Shown: positions 17,879-27,618, counted from the first letter of the stretch. The stretch: DNA of 64,000 nt from Maritimibacter harenae (GCF_009882975.1 NZ_WTUX01000019.1:254645-318644), one strand, 5' to 3'. The notes: a model not told the origin generated them from the letters alone. Program-made: numbers and translations.

Positions 17879-18913
17879 ATGACACGTCTGACTGCCATTC
17901 TGGCCGCCACCACCGCGCTCGCCGCGCCCGCCTTCGCCGAGGACCTCTCGGTCGTCGGATCTTGGTCCAGCCTTCCGCTTCACCAGCAATACGAAGCACC
18001 ATTCTGGTCCGAAACCGTTCCCGAGGCATCGGGCGGCGATATCAACGTTTCGCTGACCACGCATGACCAGATGAACCTGGGCGTCGGCGACGTCTACCGC
18101 CTGCTGGGCGATGGGGTCTACGACGTGGCGATGACGGTCGCGGATTATGCCGTGGCTGATGCGCCTGAGCTCGAAGGGCTGGACGTGCCGCTCGTGGCGC
18201 TCACGGCCGACGAGGCGCGGGCGATGGTCGATGCGGCCCGGCCGATGGTCGAGGACATCTATGCGGACCGGTTCAACAGCCACGTGCTCGCGATCGCGCC
18301 CTATCCGCCGCAGGTCGTCTTCTGCAACGCCGAGATCTCCGGCCTGGACGATCTTGCCGGCAAGAAGGTGCGTGCCTCTGGCCGCATGACCGCCAAGTTC
18401 CTCGAGGCGCTGGGCGCCGAAGGTGTGAACGTCGCGTTCTCGGAAGTGCCCGGCGCGCTTCAGAAAGGCGTCGTGGATTGCGCGGTGACGGGCGCGGGGT
18501 CCGGCTACTCCGCCGGATGGTGGGAGGTCTCCACCCACCTGCTGCCGATCCCGCTCGGAGGCTGGGACTCGGTCGTCACCGCGGTCAACATGGACAAGTG
18601 GAACAGCCTTTCCGAGGACCACCAGGCGCTGCTTGCCGAGCAGGCCCGGGAGAACTTCGAAGACCCCGCCTGGGATTCGGCCCAGGATGCGCTGGTCAAC
18701 GACATCGCCTGTCTTACCGGCAACGGCGACTGCCCGGCCGGTGAGGCGCGCGACATGACGCTCGTCGAGGTCTCGGAGGAGGATTTCGCCAAGGCGCGCG
18801 AGGTCCTCGTGACCGAGGTGCTGCCCGAGTGGGCCGAACGTGCGGGCGACGAATGGGCCCAACGGTGGAATGCCTCGGTCGGGGAGACCGTGGGCGTTAA
18901 GATCGGCGAATGA
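17879..18913 (+). CDS. dctP: TRAP transporter substrate-binding protein (DctP family)
   Basis: 344 residues with a cleavable signal peptide (MTRLTAILAATTALAAPAFA) and the DctP fold, including the KVRASGRMTAKFLEALGAEG region that carries the carboxylate-binding arginine. It captures a small organic acid in the periplasm for the DctQ/DctM pair. Genomic context suggests 5-oxoproline, glutamate-related or a similar carboxylate. A strong hairpin follows the stop and separates it from dctQ. Confidence 0.9.
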   Translation: MTRLTAILAATTALAAPAFAEDLSVVGSWSSLPLHQQYEAPFWSETVPEASGGDINVSLTTHDQMNLGVGDVYRLLGDGVYDVAMTVADYAVADAPELEGLDVPLVALTADEARAMVDAARPMVEDIYADRFNSHVLAIAPYPPQVVFCNAEISGLDDLAGKKVRASGRMTAKFLEALGAEGVNVAFSEVPGALQKGVVDCAVTGAGSGYSAGWWEVSTHLLPIPLGGWDSVVTAVNMDKWNSLSEDHQALLAEQARENFEDPAWDSAQDALVNDIACLTGNGDCPAGEARDMTLVEVSEEDFAKAREVLVTEVLPEWAERAGDEWAQRWNASVGETVGVKIGE

Positions 18914-18919
18914 GCCACG

Positions 18920-18945
18920 ATGGGCCCGCGGCACCGCGGGCCCAT
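18920..18945 (+). terminator. stem-loop between dctP and dctQ (attenuator/mRNA stabiliser)
   Basis: A perfect 12-bp inverted repeat (ATGGGCCCGCGG / CCGCGGGCCCAT) with a two-base loop directly after the dctP stop. There is no T run, so partial read-through is expected. Such hairpins commonly keep binding-protein mRNA in excess over the membrane components. Confidence 0.7.
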
Positions 18946-18966
18946 GATCGAACAGGAGGGATCCCG

Positions 18967-19518
18967 ATGGCATATGGAATTCTGCGCGCTCTGCGCCGTG
19001 CGAACGGCGTGATCGCGGTCCTGATCGGGATCCTTCTGATGGCCTGCGTGGCCTTCGTGCTGGCCGACATCCTTCTCAGACAGGTCGGCTCCACGCTTGG
19101 CGGTACGGACGAGATCAGCGGTTACGTCATGGCGATCGCGACGAGCTGGGGCATGGGCTACACGCTCATGGAGCTGGGCCACGTGCGCATCGACATCCTG
19201 CGCAGTCGGGCGCAGGCGCAGGGCAGGGCGGTCTTCGATATCGTCGCAATGGCTGCATTGTCCGGCACGATAACCCTCATCGCATGGCGCGCCTGGCCGG
19301 TGCTGGAGCGGTCCTTGTCCAACGGGTCGCGCGCCAACACTCCGCTCGAAACGCCGCTTGCACTGGTGCAGGTGCCGTGGCTTGCCGGCTGGGTCTGGTT
19401 CGCGATCGCCTCCTGGGCGACGCTGGCCGCCGCCCTCATGCTGCTCATGCGCGGCAACCTGGTCGGGTCCGAAAGCGCCATCGGCACGATGGGTGAGCTG
19501 GAGGCTCTTGAGAAATGA
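18967..19518 (+). CDS. dctQ: TRAP transporter small membrane subunit (DctQ family)
   Basis: 183 residues with four membrane helices; the second-helix loop has the family pattern GGTDEISGYVMAIATSWGMG followed by GHVRIDIL. The start at 18967 follows AACAGGAGGG; an upstream in-frame ATG at 18910 would overlap the dctP stop and the hairpin. It overlaps dctM by four bases. Confidence 0.88.
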   Translation: MAYGILRALRRANGVIAVLIGILLMACVAFVLADILLRQVGSTLGGTDEISGYVMAIATSWGMGYTLMELGHVRIDILRSRAQAQGRAVFDIVAMAALSGTITLIAWRAWPVLERSLSNGSRANTPLETPLALVQVPWLAGWVWFAIASWATLAAALMLLMRGNLVGSESAIGTMGELEALEK

Positions 19519-20798
19519 TCGCTTACCTCTCACTCGGCCTGCTTGGGCTGCTCAGCCTGTCGATCCCCGTGGGCATCGTGCTGTTCCTCCTGGGCTTCGG
19601 GGTGGACACGTTCTTCAGTCCTTTCCCGCTGGTGCGGGGCCTGGGCAACCTCGTGTGGTCCACGTCCAACAACTCCACCCTGATCGCGATTCCGTTCTTC
19701 GTGCTTCTGGGCGAAATCCTCGTGCGCTCGGGGATCGCCACCCGCACCTATGCCGCGCTCGACCGCTGGGTGAGCTGGCTTCCCGGCGGCCTCGTGCACG
19801 CCAATGTCGCGACCGCGACGATGTTCTCGGCGACCTCGGGTTCGTCGGTCGCCACCGCGGCGACCGTGGCCACCGTCGCAATGCCGCAGGCCGAGAAACT
19901 CGGCTACGATCCGAAGCTTTTCTCCGGGGCGATTGCCGCGGGCGGCACGCTTGGCATCATGATCCCGCCGTCGATCAATTTGATCGTCTACGGGTTCCTG
20001 ACGCAGACCTCCATTCCGCGACTGTTCCTGGCCGGCCTCGTGCCGGGGATCGCGCTCGCACTGGCCTTCGTGGTGATCACGGCGATCCTGTGCACGCTGC
20101 GCCCCTCTCTGGGCGGTGAGCGTCGGGTCTTCCCCTTCCCCGATATGCTGCGCGCACTGATCCAACTGATCCCCATCATCCTGCTCTTCACGGTCATCAT
20201 CGGAACGATCTACAAGGGCTGGGCGACGCCGACCGAAGCCGCCGCCGTGGGCGTGGCCGGTGCGATCGTCATCGCGGCGGCGTTCGGGAGCATATCGCTG
20301 AAGATGTTCCACGAGGCCGTCCTCGGGACCGTCAAGATCACCTCGATGATCATGCTCGTGGTGATCGGGGCCTCATTCCTGAACTTCACGCTGGCCTCGG
20401 CCGGGATCGGGCGCGAGCTTCAGGATTTCCTGGGCGGGCTGGGCCTGTCCAACCTGTCGACGATGCTGGTCATCGTCCTGATCTACATCGTGCTCGGCTT
20501 TTTCATCGAAACGCTGTCGCTCATGGTCGTGACCATTCCGATCATCGTGCCACTGGTCGTCCAGATGGGCTACGACCCGATCTGGTTCGGCATCCTGATG
20601 ATCGTGCTCATCGAGATGGCGCTGATCACCCCGCCGGTCGGGCTGAATCTCTACGTTGTGCAGGGCGCACGCAAATCGGGCCGGATGTCCGAGGTCATGC
20701 TTGGCACCATCCCCTTCATCGTTGCGATGCTGCTCATGGCCGTCGCCCTGCTCGCCTTCCCGCAGATCGCCCTCTTCCTGCCGGACGCGCTGCAATGA
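19515..20798 (+). CDS. dctM: TRAP transporter large membrane subunit (DctM family)
   Basis: 427 residues with about 12 helices and the DctM landmarks FFVLLGEILVRSGIATR, SATSGSSVATAATVATVAMP, GGTLGIMIPPSINLIVYG and the C-terminal TPPVGLNLYVVQG. It is the sodium-coupled translocation subunit paired with DctQ. It overlaps both neighbours by ATGA. Confidence 0.92.
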   Translation: MIAYLSLGLLGLLSLSIPVGIVLFLLGFGVDTFFSPFPLVRGLGNLVWSTSNNSTLIAIPFFVLLGEILVRSGIATRTYAALDRWVSWLPGGLVHANVATATMFSATSGSSVATAATVATVAMPQAEKLGYDPKLFSGAIAAGGTLGIMIPPSINLIVYGFLTQTSIPRLFLAGLVPGIALALAFVVITAILCTLRPSLGGERRVFPFPDMLRALIQLIPIILLFTVIIGTIYKGWATPTEAAAVGVAGAIVIAAAFGSISLKMFHEAVLGTVKITSMIMLVVIGASFLNFTLASAGIGRELQDFLGGLGLSNLSTMLVIVLIYIVLGFFIETLSLMVVTIPIIVPLVVQMGYDPIWFGILMIVLIEMALITPPVGLNLYVVQGARKSGRMSEVMLGTIPFIVAMLLMAVALLAFPQIALFLPDALQ

Positions 20799-21538
20799 GT
20801 GACGGTGACGTGCTGGAGGGGCCCGTGATGCGCAATGTCGGCATCGACGGGCTCCTGGTGAGTTTCGGCGACCGGCTGAGCGAGCCGGCGAACCGCGCGG
20901 CGATGGCATTTCGCGATGCGCTCGAGCGGGAAGGCCCGGAAGGCATTGAAGAGACTTCGACCTCGCTCGTCTCGACCTACCTGCGGTTCGACCCCGTTCA
21001 CGCCGATCACGGGGCGATGCGCAGGCGGCTGGAGGAGATGCTGACCGCCCGGAACTGGTTCGAGGCCACGCTGCCCGGCAGTCGGCGGCTGTGGCGCATA
21101 CCGACGGTGTTCGGCACGGCGCTCGCCCCTCAACTCGACGAGGCCGCGGCGGCTGCGGGAATGGATCCGGAGGCCGCGATCCGGTCGATCGCGGGCGCGC
21201 GGGTGCGTGTTCAGACCATCGGTTTCGCCCCGGGACAGCCCTACCTTGGCCAATTGCCGCCCGATTGGGACATTCCGCGACAGACCCAATTGACCGAAAA
21301 GGTGCCGGCCGGAGCGCTCGGGCTGGCCATCCGCCAGATGGTGCTTTTTTCCGTGCCGACGCCCACGGGCTGGCGCCATGTCGGACAGACGGCTTTCCCG
21401 CTGTTCCGTCCTGCGACCGATGCGCCCTTCGTCCTGCGTCCGGGAGACGAGGTCCGGTTCGACCCGGTGTCGCCGGAGACGCTGGAGCGGATGAAAGGGG
21501 ACGCCGACGGCGGGGCGGTATCGGAGATCCTGACATGA
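20795..21538 (+). CDS. pxpB: 5-oxoprolinase subunit PxpB (KipI/allophanate hydrolase subunit 1 family)
   Basis: 247 residues with the AHS1 domain: GDRLSEPANRAAMAFRDALE, the conserved YDPLHAD-like strand (FDPVHADHG), and the GFAPGQPYLGQLP segment. In the PxpABC 5-oxoprolinase, PxpB and PxpC form the subunit that activates the substrate with ATP. Here it overlaps dctM and pxpC by four bases each, placing uptake and hydrolysis in one transcript. Confidence 0.88.
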   Translation: MSDGDVLEGPVMRNVGIDGLLVSFGDRLSEPANRAAMAFRDALEREGPEGIEETSTSLVSTYLRFDPVHADHGAMRRRLEEMLTARNWFEATLPGSRRLWRIPTVFGTALAPQLDEAAAAAGMDPEAAIRSIAGARVRVQTIGFAPGQPYLGQLPPDWDIPRQTQLTEKVPAGALGLAIRQMVLFSVPTPTGWRHVGQTAFPLFRPATDAPFVLRPGDEVRFDPVSPETLERMKGDADGGAVSEILT

Positions 21539-22563
21539 GTGCAGAGCTTGTCGTGCATCGCGCGGGACCCGGCCTGACGGTGCAGGACACCGGGCGACCG
21601 GGCCATTTGCGCGCCGGGCTGTCGCGGGGCGGGGCGGTGGATCGCCTGGCGCTGGCGGAGGGGGCCGCCCTCCTGGGCCAGGCCGAGGAATGCGCCGCCA
21701 TCGAAATGGTCGGCATGGGGGGAGAATTCGAAGCGACGCAGGACACCCGCATCGCGCTGACCGGCGCGCCAATGCGGGCCAGCATAGACGGCACGCGGGT
21801 TGCCTGGAACGCGAGCCACGCCCTCCCGGCCGGCATACGGCTGAGCATCGGGACGGTTGAAACGGGAAGCTACGGGTATCTCCATGTCGGCGGTGGCATC
21901 GACGGGCCCAAGCGGCTCGGCGCCCGCTCGGCACATCTCGCGGCCGGGATCGGCGCGCCGCTGGCCGCCGGCGACCGTCTCGCCCTCGGGGCCGACCCAC
22001 GGCCCGGGGCGACGAACCTCCGGCTGGAGCCGGAGCCGCGTTTCGACGGCGGCACCGTGCGCATCGTGCCCAGCCTCCAGACCGCCTTCTTCGACGAGGC
22101 CGAGCGCGACAGGTTCGCGACGACCGCCTTTCGCCGGGACACCCGCGGCAACCGCATGGGCGTGCGGCTCGTGCCCGAAGGCCGCGGCTTCGAAAGCGTC
22201 GCGGGTCTGTCGGTCCTTTCGGAAGTCATCGTGCCCGGCGACGTGCAGATCACCGGGGACGGCACGCCATTCGTGCTGCTGTGCGAATGCCAGACGACAG
22301 GAGGTTACCCCCGCATCGGATCGGTCCTCCCCGCAGACCTGCCACGCGTGGCGCAGGCCGGCGCCGGCGCGATGCTCCACTTCCGCTTCGTCTCCCTCGA
22401 GGAAGGCATCGCGCTCGAACGGCGCGATCGCCAGGTGCGCGAGACGCTGCGCGGCCGGCTCGTGCCGCTGGTGCGGCGACCGGAGGAAATCCGCGATCTC
22501 CTCGGCTACCAGTTGATCAGCGGCGTGACCGCCGGCGATGACCTGGAGCGTCCGGACATCTGA
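21535..22563 (+). CDS. pxpC: 5-oxoprolinase subunit PxpC (KipA/allophanate hydrolase subunit 2 family)
   Basis: 342 residues of the AHS2 domain: PGLTVQDTGRPGHLRAGLSRGGAVD (conserved DxGRxGxRxxGVxxGGxxD type), GGIDGPKRLGARS, and TTGGYPRIGSVLPADLPRVAQ near the end. The partner of PxpB. The third component, PxpA (LamB/YcsF), is not found anywhere in this window, although ycsI, its usual neighbour, is. Confidence 0.88.
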   Translation: MSAELVVHRAGPGLTVQDTGRPGHLRAGLSRGGAVDRLALAEGAALLGQAEECAAIEMVGMGGEFEATQDTRIALTGAPMRASIDGTRVAWNASHALPAGIRLSIGTVETGSYGYLHVGGGIDGPKRLGARSAHLAAGIGAPLAAGDRLALGADPRPGATNLRLEPEPRFDGGTVRIVPSLQTAFFDEAERDRFATTAFRRDTRGNRMGVRLVPEGRGFESVAGLSVLSEVIVPGDVQITGDGTPFVLLCECQTTGGYPRIGSVLPADLPRVAQAGAGAMLHFRFVSLEEGIALERRDRQVRETLRGRLVPLVRRPEEIRDLLGYQLISGVTAGDDLERPDI

Positions 22564-22964
22564 CGCATGACGCGCGGTCATCCATTTGTCGCCCTCGCGG
22601 CTGGGCTTGAAGCTCCGGGAGCGGGGCTGTGGGTGACGCATTCCGCGTGGTGGGAGGCAATAAGTCCGAGTGTCCCTCCGATAGCAAAGGACCGCGGTCG
22701 GTCTGATCGCGGTCCAAGTCATGCATTTTCAAGGCGGTCTTTGTAATCATGGACATCCTCCAATTCCCGCAGGGAAATACCAGGTGGCGTCGGCTGGATC
22801 GAATACACGTGCGTGACTTGGATACGCGGTTTTCGACGTAGCGGCCCAGGGCGTCATCCTCTCGCAGGAAACCACTGCCTCACTGAGCACTGCTGAATTG
22901 ACCGCCATCAACATCGCGGGCTCCTGGCAACGTTAGGGTGTCGGTATTCAGTAGGAGGTCCGAG
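22564..22964. other. intergenic region without a recognised gene
   Basis: About 400 bases between pxpC and the SDR gene. Around 22828-22935 one plus frame reads some 35 protein-like residues (AVFDVAAQGVILSQETTASL and onward) ending at a stop at 22935; it has no start and may be the remnant of a lost gene. Nothing else is evident. Confidence 0.4.
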
Positions 22965-23735
22965 ATGGGAATGGTTGAAGGGAAAATCGCGCTCGTCACC
23001 GGCGCCGGAGCCGGGATCGGCCGCGCGACCGCGCTCAAGTTCGCGCAGGAGGGCGCGAAGGTCATGGTGTCCGATGTCGACACCAAGGGCGGCGAGGAAA
23101 CCGTCGAAATGATCCTGAACGACGGGGGCGAGGCAGCCTTCATGAAGGCTGATGTTTCATCGGCGGGCGAGGTCGCGGCCCTGGTCGACAAAGTAGTCCA
23201 GACCTTCGGCCGACTGGACTGCGCCTGCAACAATGCCGGGATCGAAGGCAAGGTGATCCCGATGGCCGACCAGCCGGAGGCCAATTACGACGCCGTGATG
23301 GGCGTGAACGCGAAAGGCACGTTCCTGTGCTTGCAGGCGGAAATCAAGCAGATGCAGAAGAACGGCGGCGGCGCCATCGTGAACCTCGCGTCCGTGGCGG
23401 GCCTGATCGGGTTTCCCGGGTTGTCGCCTTACGTGGCGTCGAAACACGCCGTCAACGGCATGACGAAGAACGCGGCGCTCGAATATGGGAAGGAGGGCAT
23501 TCGCGTGAACTCCATTTGCCCCGGCGGCATCGACACGCGCATGCTCGACTCCCTCGCCGAACAGGCCAGTGGCGGTGCCCAGTCCACGCAGGAAATGATG
23601 GACCCGCTGCATCCGATCGGGCGTATCGGCCGGCCCGAAGAGGTCGCAGAGTTGATCGTCTGGCTCTGCTCGCCGCGCGCGTCCTTCATCACCGGGGCCA
23701 ATGTCCCGATCGATGGCGGCTACGTCGCTCAGTAG
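22965..23735 (+). CDS. short-chain dehydrogenase/reductase (SDR)
   Basis: 256 residues of the classical SDR family: cofactor motif TGAGAGIG near residue 15, NNAGIEG, catalytic serine region NLASVAG, and YVASK active-site tyrosine and lysine. The residue ending the second strand is an aspartate (SDVD), favouring NAD(H). The start at 22965 follows AGGAGG by six bases. Its substrate is unknown, and it stands alone. Confidence 0.88.
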   Translation: MGMVEGKIALVTGAGAGIGRATALKFAQEGAKVMVSDVDTKGGEETVEMILNDGGEAAFMKADVSSAGEVAALVDKVVQTFGRLDCACNNAGIEGKVIPMADQPEANYDAVMGVNAKGTFLCLQAEIKQMQKNGGGAIVNLASVAGLIGFPGLSPYVASKHAVNGMTKNAALEYGKEGIRVNSICPGGIDTRMLDSLAEQASGGAQSTQEMMDPLHPIGRIGRPEEVAELIVWLCSPRASFITGANVPIDGGYVAQ

Positions 23736-23880
23736 GTCTTCGAAGAGTGGGATGAACATCTTCTGACCGCCAGAGTCCGGCAAGCTTCGCTCGCCAGTCC
23801 GTCCTTGATCCCCATCAATGCAATGCCCGCCGCGGAAGAGTTCGATGACAGCCAGCATGGTATCAGGAGGCGGGACGGCG

Positions 23881-24459
23881 ATGAATGAAATGGACACCGA
23901 GCAAGAAAGACTAACGGCGATCAACGTTCCTGAGGCCGTAGGTGTGTTCGACACGTTCGAGGATCTGCAACAAGCGTTCTACGATCTTCGTATGGTCGGC
24001 ATCCATCATTCCGACATCAGCCTCTTGGGGGACGAAAAAGCGCTGAAAGAAAAGCTCGGCAAGGCTTACTGGCGCTCCTCCGAGCTGGAAGACGATCCAC
24101 GGGCCCCGCGCGCCCACTTCGTATCGGAAGAAGCTATCGGCGAACTCGAGGGAGCCATCATCGGTGGGTTCTTCTTCGTCGCCTCATACATCGCGATGGC
24201 AGCCCTGCTGACGCCTGTGAGCACACTTGCTGCCTCCATTGCGGCCATAGCTATCGGTGGCAGCCCGGCTGCGGTGATCGGCACCTTGCTGGCGGGACGT
24301 GTGGGCAAGCATCACAAGGACTACTACGCACAGCAGATCGAGCACGGCGGCATACTCCTCTGGGTCCGCGTCAGGGACAAGGAGCGCGAAGAACTGGCGG
24401 TGAAAATCTTGGAAGGTCATTCCGGACGCGATGTGCACGTTCATGACTGGAGCGAATGA
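23881..24459 (+). CDS. general-stress-type membrane protein with glycine-rich hydrophobic hairpin
   Basis: 192 residues. The N-terminal 90 resemble the flavin-reductase-free 'heat induced stress protein YflT/general stress 17M-like' pattern (GVFDTFEDLQQAFYDLRMVG, HHSDISLLG). Two long hydrophobic segments with small residues follow (about 98-150, EGAIIGGFFFVASYIAMAAL and onward), then a hydrophilic C-terminus ending in a strand (GGILLWVRVRDKEREELAV). Such proteins are annotated DUF1269-like or as stress proteins without known biochemistry. The start follows TCAGGAGG. A broken cupin gene lies 31 bases downstream, probably in the same transcript. Confidence 0.75.
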   Translation: MNEMDTEQERLTAINVPEAVGVFDTFEDLQQAFYDLRMVGIHHSDISLLGDEKALKEKLGKAYWRSSELEDDPRAPRAHFVSEEAIGELEGAIIGGFFFVASYIAMAALLTPVSTLAASIAAIAIGGSPAAVIGTLLAGRVGKHHKDYYAQQIEHGGILLWVRVRDKEREELAVKILEGHSGRDVHVHDWSE

Positions 24460-24490
24460 ATATCCTGAAACACAGGCAGGAGGCGCCGAG

Positions 24491-24750
24491 ATGAAGGGCT
24501 TTGCAGATGGTATCGGGAAGTTGACCGAAGAGAACGACAATTTCCGCAAAGTGCTCTACATGGGCGCGAAGATCCAACAGGTCCTCATGGCGCTCCAGCC
24601 AGGCGAGGAGATCGGGGAAGAGGTCCACGATGACCGAGATCAGTTCTTCTGATTGGAAACGGATGCTGGCGAAGTCTGGATCGACAGCGTGGCCAATCCA
24701 GTAAAGGCCGATGACGGCGAAATCGTTCCTGCCGGGGCCAAACAGATTGA
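24491..24750 (+). pseudogene. cupin-domain protein interrupted by an in-frame TGA
   Basis: After GGAGG and ATG (24491) the frame encodes the start of a small cupin: KLTEENDNFRKVLYMGAKIQ, then QPGEEIGEEVHDDRDQFF. It stops at TGA (24650-24652), yet the same frame goes on with the next cupin strands (ETDAGEVWIDSVANPVKADD, then IVPAGAK). In intact relatives the codon after DQFF encodes arginine, so a CGA to TGA change explains the stop. Beyond about 24735 similarity fades, so the 3' end is also degraded. The 53-residue product lacks half of the barrel. Confidence 0.75.
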
Positions 24751-24957
24751 CTGTCAGGTCAGGACCCAATTGAGGCTGACCGATCACCACCCGTTGATAT
24801 GACGACTTTCCCCGAAGGAAGCGCAAGGGAAGTGTTGTCGTTCAGCATAAGAACCAAATCTGTATTCAGTTGATCACTTAAAAGAAATTGAATGTGTTTT
24901 CCGGGTGCGGTTTCGTGGCGTCAGACTTTGACTGACATCCTCGAAACGGTTTCACAC

Positions 24958-27279
24958 ATGCCGCTCAAAACGACGCAACTTGCATTCGCCGCCGCCTTTC
25001 CCCTCCTTCTCACAAGCACGCTGACCCCGGCCGCCGCCGGTGAAATCACCGGCTTCGACGGGGCCTTCGGGGATGGCATCATCTACATCGACACAACCGA
25101 GAACGTGACGCCTCCCGGGATCCAGTCGATCACCGGCGCGCTCAACAACGACGACTTCACCTCGGCCAACGGGTTTTCGCCCAGCGGGGTGGTGAACTGC
25201 CTGATGGCCAGCAACGACAATGTCTGCAATTCGCCCCCGGGCACCGGCAAGCGCTACAAGTCCTGGCTCCAGGGGCCGGATGGCTTCGACCTGCGCTTTC
25301 TCACGGCACCGTCGGGCGGCGTGACCGAGTATTTCAACTTCGGCAAGGTCACCAACTTCAGCGGCGCGCGTGTGGCCGGGTTCAGCTTCATCCTGGGCAC
25401 GGGCACCGGCGCGGACTTCACGCCGGTCGCAGCGGGCGGCGCCGACGGGGTGTCCTTCGACAACCTGGTCGCCGCCACCGCGAAGGCGGGCGAATGGCCC
25501 ACCGTGACTGCGGGCGATCTCGACCAGAACCCGCTGCAACGCTTCTTCTTCCCCGGTGGTCTCTTCGGTGACGGCGGGCAGGAAGGCGTCACGGGCTTCT
25601 TCAGCGCGGATGACGCCGGCTTCGAAGTGGTGCCGGACGCGGACCTGATCCGGCTCGACACCGGCGTGTTCTTCAACGCCGAGCACCTCGCCCTCTTCGG
25701 CGATGGCCTGCTCGACCGCACGCGGCTGCCCGAAGGCCTGTTCTGGGACGATGACGGAGACCCGAACACCGAGGCGGTGCTCGTGGCCTAGTATAACACC
25801 AGCGCGGGCGAATGGCAGTATGGCAACGTCGCCGACGATCCCGGCACCGCGGGCGTCGACGAGGCGGCCGAGTTCTTGCAAGCGCTGGCCGACGCGCTTG
25901 GCGTGACGGTGCCCGACCTGGCCCACACCGGGTCTCAGGGCGCCCCGGTCCCGGCCCAGATCGTCGCGCTGATCGAGGGCAACGCGGCCTTCGAGGAAGC
26001 CGGGATCGAGGACATCTCGAACCTGAACCTCAACTTCTCCTTCGACGTGAGCGACATCGTTCTCGGAGAGTTCACGCTGCGCATCGCACCGATCTTCTTC
26101 CCGATCGTGAATGCCGCCGGGACCGACTACCAGTTCGGCGTCGCTGCCGCGCTGGACGGGGCGAATATTCCCTACCTGGCGGCCGATCCGGCCTACCAGA
26201 CGGTGATCTCGGACATCCTCGCGCTGCCCACGGCCGCCGAGCAGCAGCAGGCGCTCGAACGGCTCGGCTATTCCTTCCTCGCCGCGCACGGCAACCTCGA
26301 ATACGAGATGGCCCGCCAGACGGTCGACAACATCCTCTTCGGCAGCGGGCTGGCGACCGGCGCTTCGTTCCTGTCGGCCGGCACCGAGCGGTTGTCGACG
26401 AGCAACGGCGCAGACTCGATGGGCGAGGCCGCCGCGCGCTGGTCGCTGCCCAACGGGCTCGAAGGGTTCCTGGCCATGTCGGGCACGATGGGCACGGTGG
26501 GCAACACCACCAACTCGATCGGCTACAGCTTCCGCGACTACGGCGCGACGGCAGGTGTGAGCATGGGCTTCGGCGACATGTTCGAGGCCGGGCTCGCCGT
26601 GAGCTACGGCACCGCCCAGGCCACGATCAACGACAACCGCGGCAGCCTGGCCGCCCGCAACTACGGCGTGGCGATCTTCGGCAAGGGCCGGTTCGACAGC
26701 GGCCTGAACGTGAACGGCGTGGCGGGCTACCAGTTCGGGTCGATCGACAGCACCCGCAACATCAACGCGGCTTCCGTGAGCGCGACGGCGCTCGGCACCA
26801 ACCGGGCCTCCGACCTGTTCGCGGCCCTGTCGGCCGACTGGATGTTCGACATGGGCGCGCTGTCCATCGGGCCCTCGGCCTCGGCCGAGTATCACCACGT
26901 CTCGACCCAAGGCTTCACCGAGACCGGCGCGGGCCTCTTCAACGTCACCATGGACGGCTTCACCACGGACCTGTTCACCGGCACTCTGGCTGTGAAGGGC
27001 GAATACGACATCCCGGCGGGCGCCGGTGACGTGACGCTCTTCGGTCACGCAGGCTACACCGTGATGCGCGGCTCGGACCTTGCCGTGCCGTTCCGCTTCG
27101 GCCCTGTCCTCACCGGCACCACCGTCGCGGACGGCCTGTCGGGCGGCTATTTCGACGTGGGCGCGGGCGTGAAGGCGGACCTGGGCGACATGGCCTCGAT
27201 CGGCGTCGAGTATCGCGGGGCCCTCTCGGGCGGCTACCAGAGCCACATGATCCGCGGCGGGGTCCAGATCTCGTTCTGA
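24958..27279 (+). pseudogene. autotransporter-type outer-membrane protein (choice-of-anchor F-like), split by an amber codon
   Basis: One frame from ATG 24958 to the stop at 27279 (773 codons) is broken only by TAG at 25789-25791. Upstream it encodes a signal peptide (ending LTPAAAG) and a passenger with many glycine/aspartate strands; downstream it continues without loss of frame through a helical linker into a C-terminal beta-barrel of about 280 residues (alternating strands such as AGLAVSYGTAQATI) ending in phenylalanine (GGVQISF), as outer-membrane barrels do. The amber replaces what is probably tryptophan or glutamine between LVA and YNTSAGEWQYG. Either the gene is a recent pseudogene, or there is read-through or a sequencing error. 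The distal part alone would lack a signal peptide. Confidence 0.75.
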
Positions 27280-27618
27280 TCCTGACTCGTTGCGTGACCC
27301 GAAGGTGCGCGGGGCGAAAGCTTCGCGCATCTGGCCATTCTGCTGTTGATGACTGGCCGCGTCGCGCCGCCTTTGACAGGCATGCACCGCCGCGCTCCCG
27401 GGTTTCCCGGGTTGTCGCCGAGCGACCAAAGCCCGCATCACGGCCACCGACACCGCCGAAGTCGCGCTCGACAAGCTTCGAGCGCGGATCGCCGCCGATG
27501 AGCCCGATTCGCCGCGCTCCGGTTCCGGCTGACGCAGGTCGGTCGGGCGATTGAGGTGTCCCGATTTCTGAAAATTCCATTATTTTACAATAAGTAAGAA
27601 GTGCTTTGGCAGCAATAA

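Noticed and set aside
24371-24826. 151-residue minus-strand open frame across the broken cupin
   Set aside because: The plus strand retains recognisable cupin sequence on both sides of the stop, so the minus frame is the shadow.
24952-27474. 840-residue minus-strand open frame opposite the autotransporter
   Set aside because: Shadow of the plus-strand gene; its composition (Val/Arg/Gly/His) is that of an antisense frame, and the plus strand shows signal peptide and barrel.
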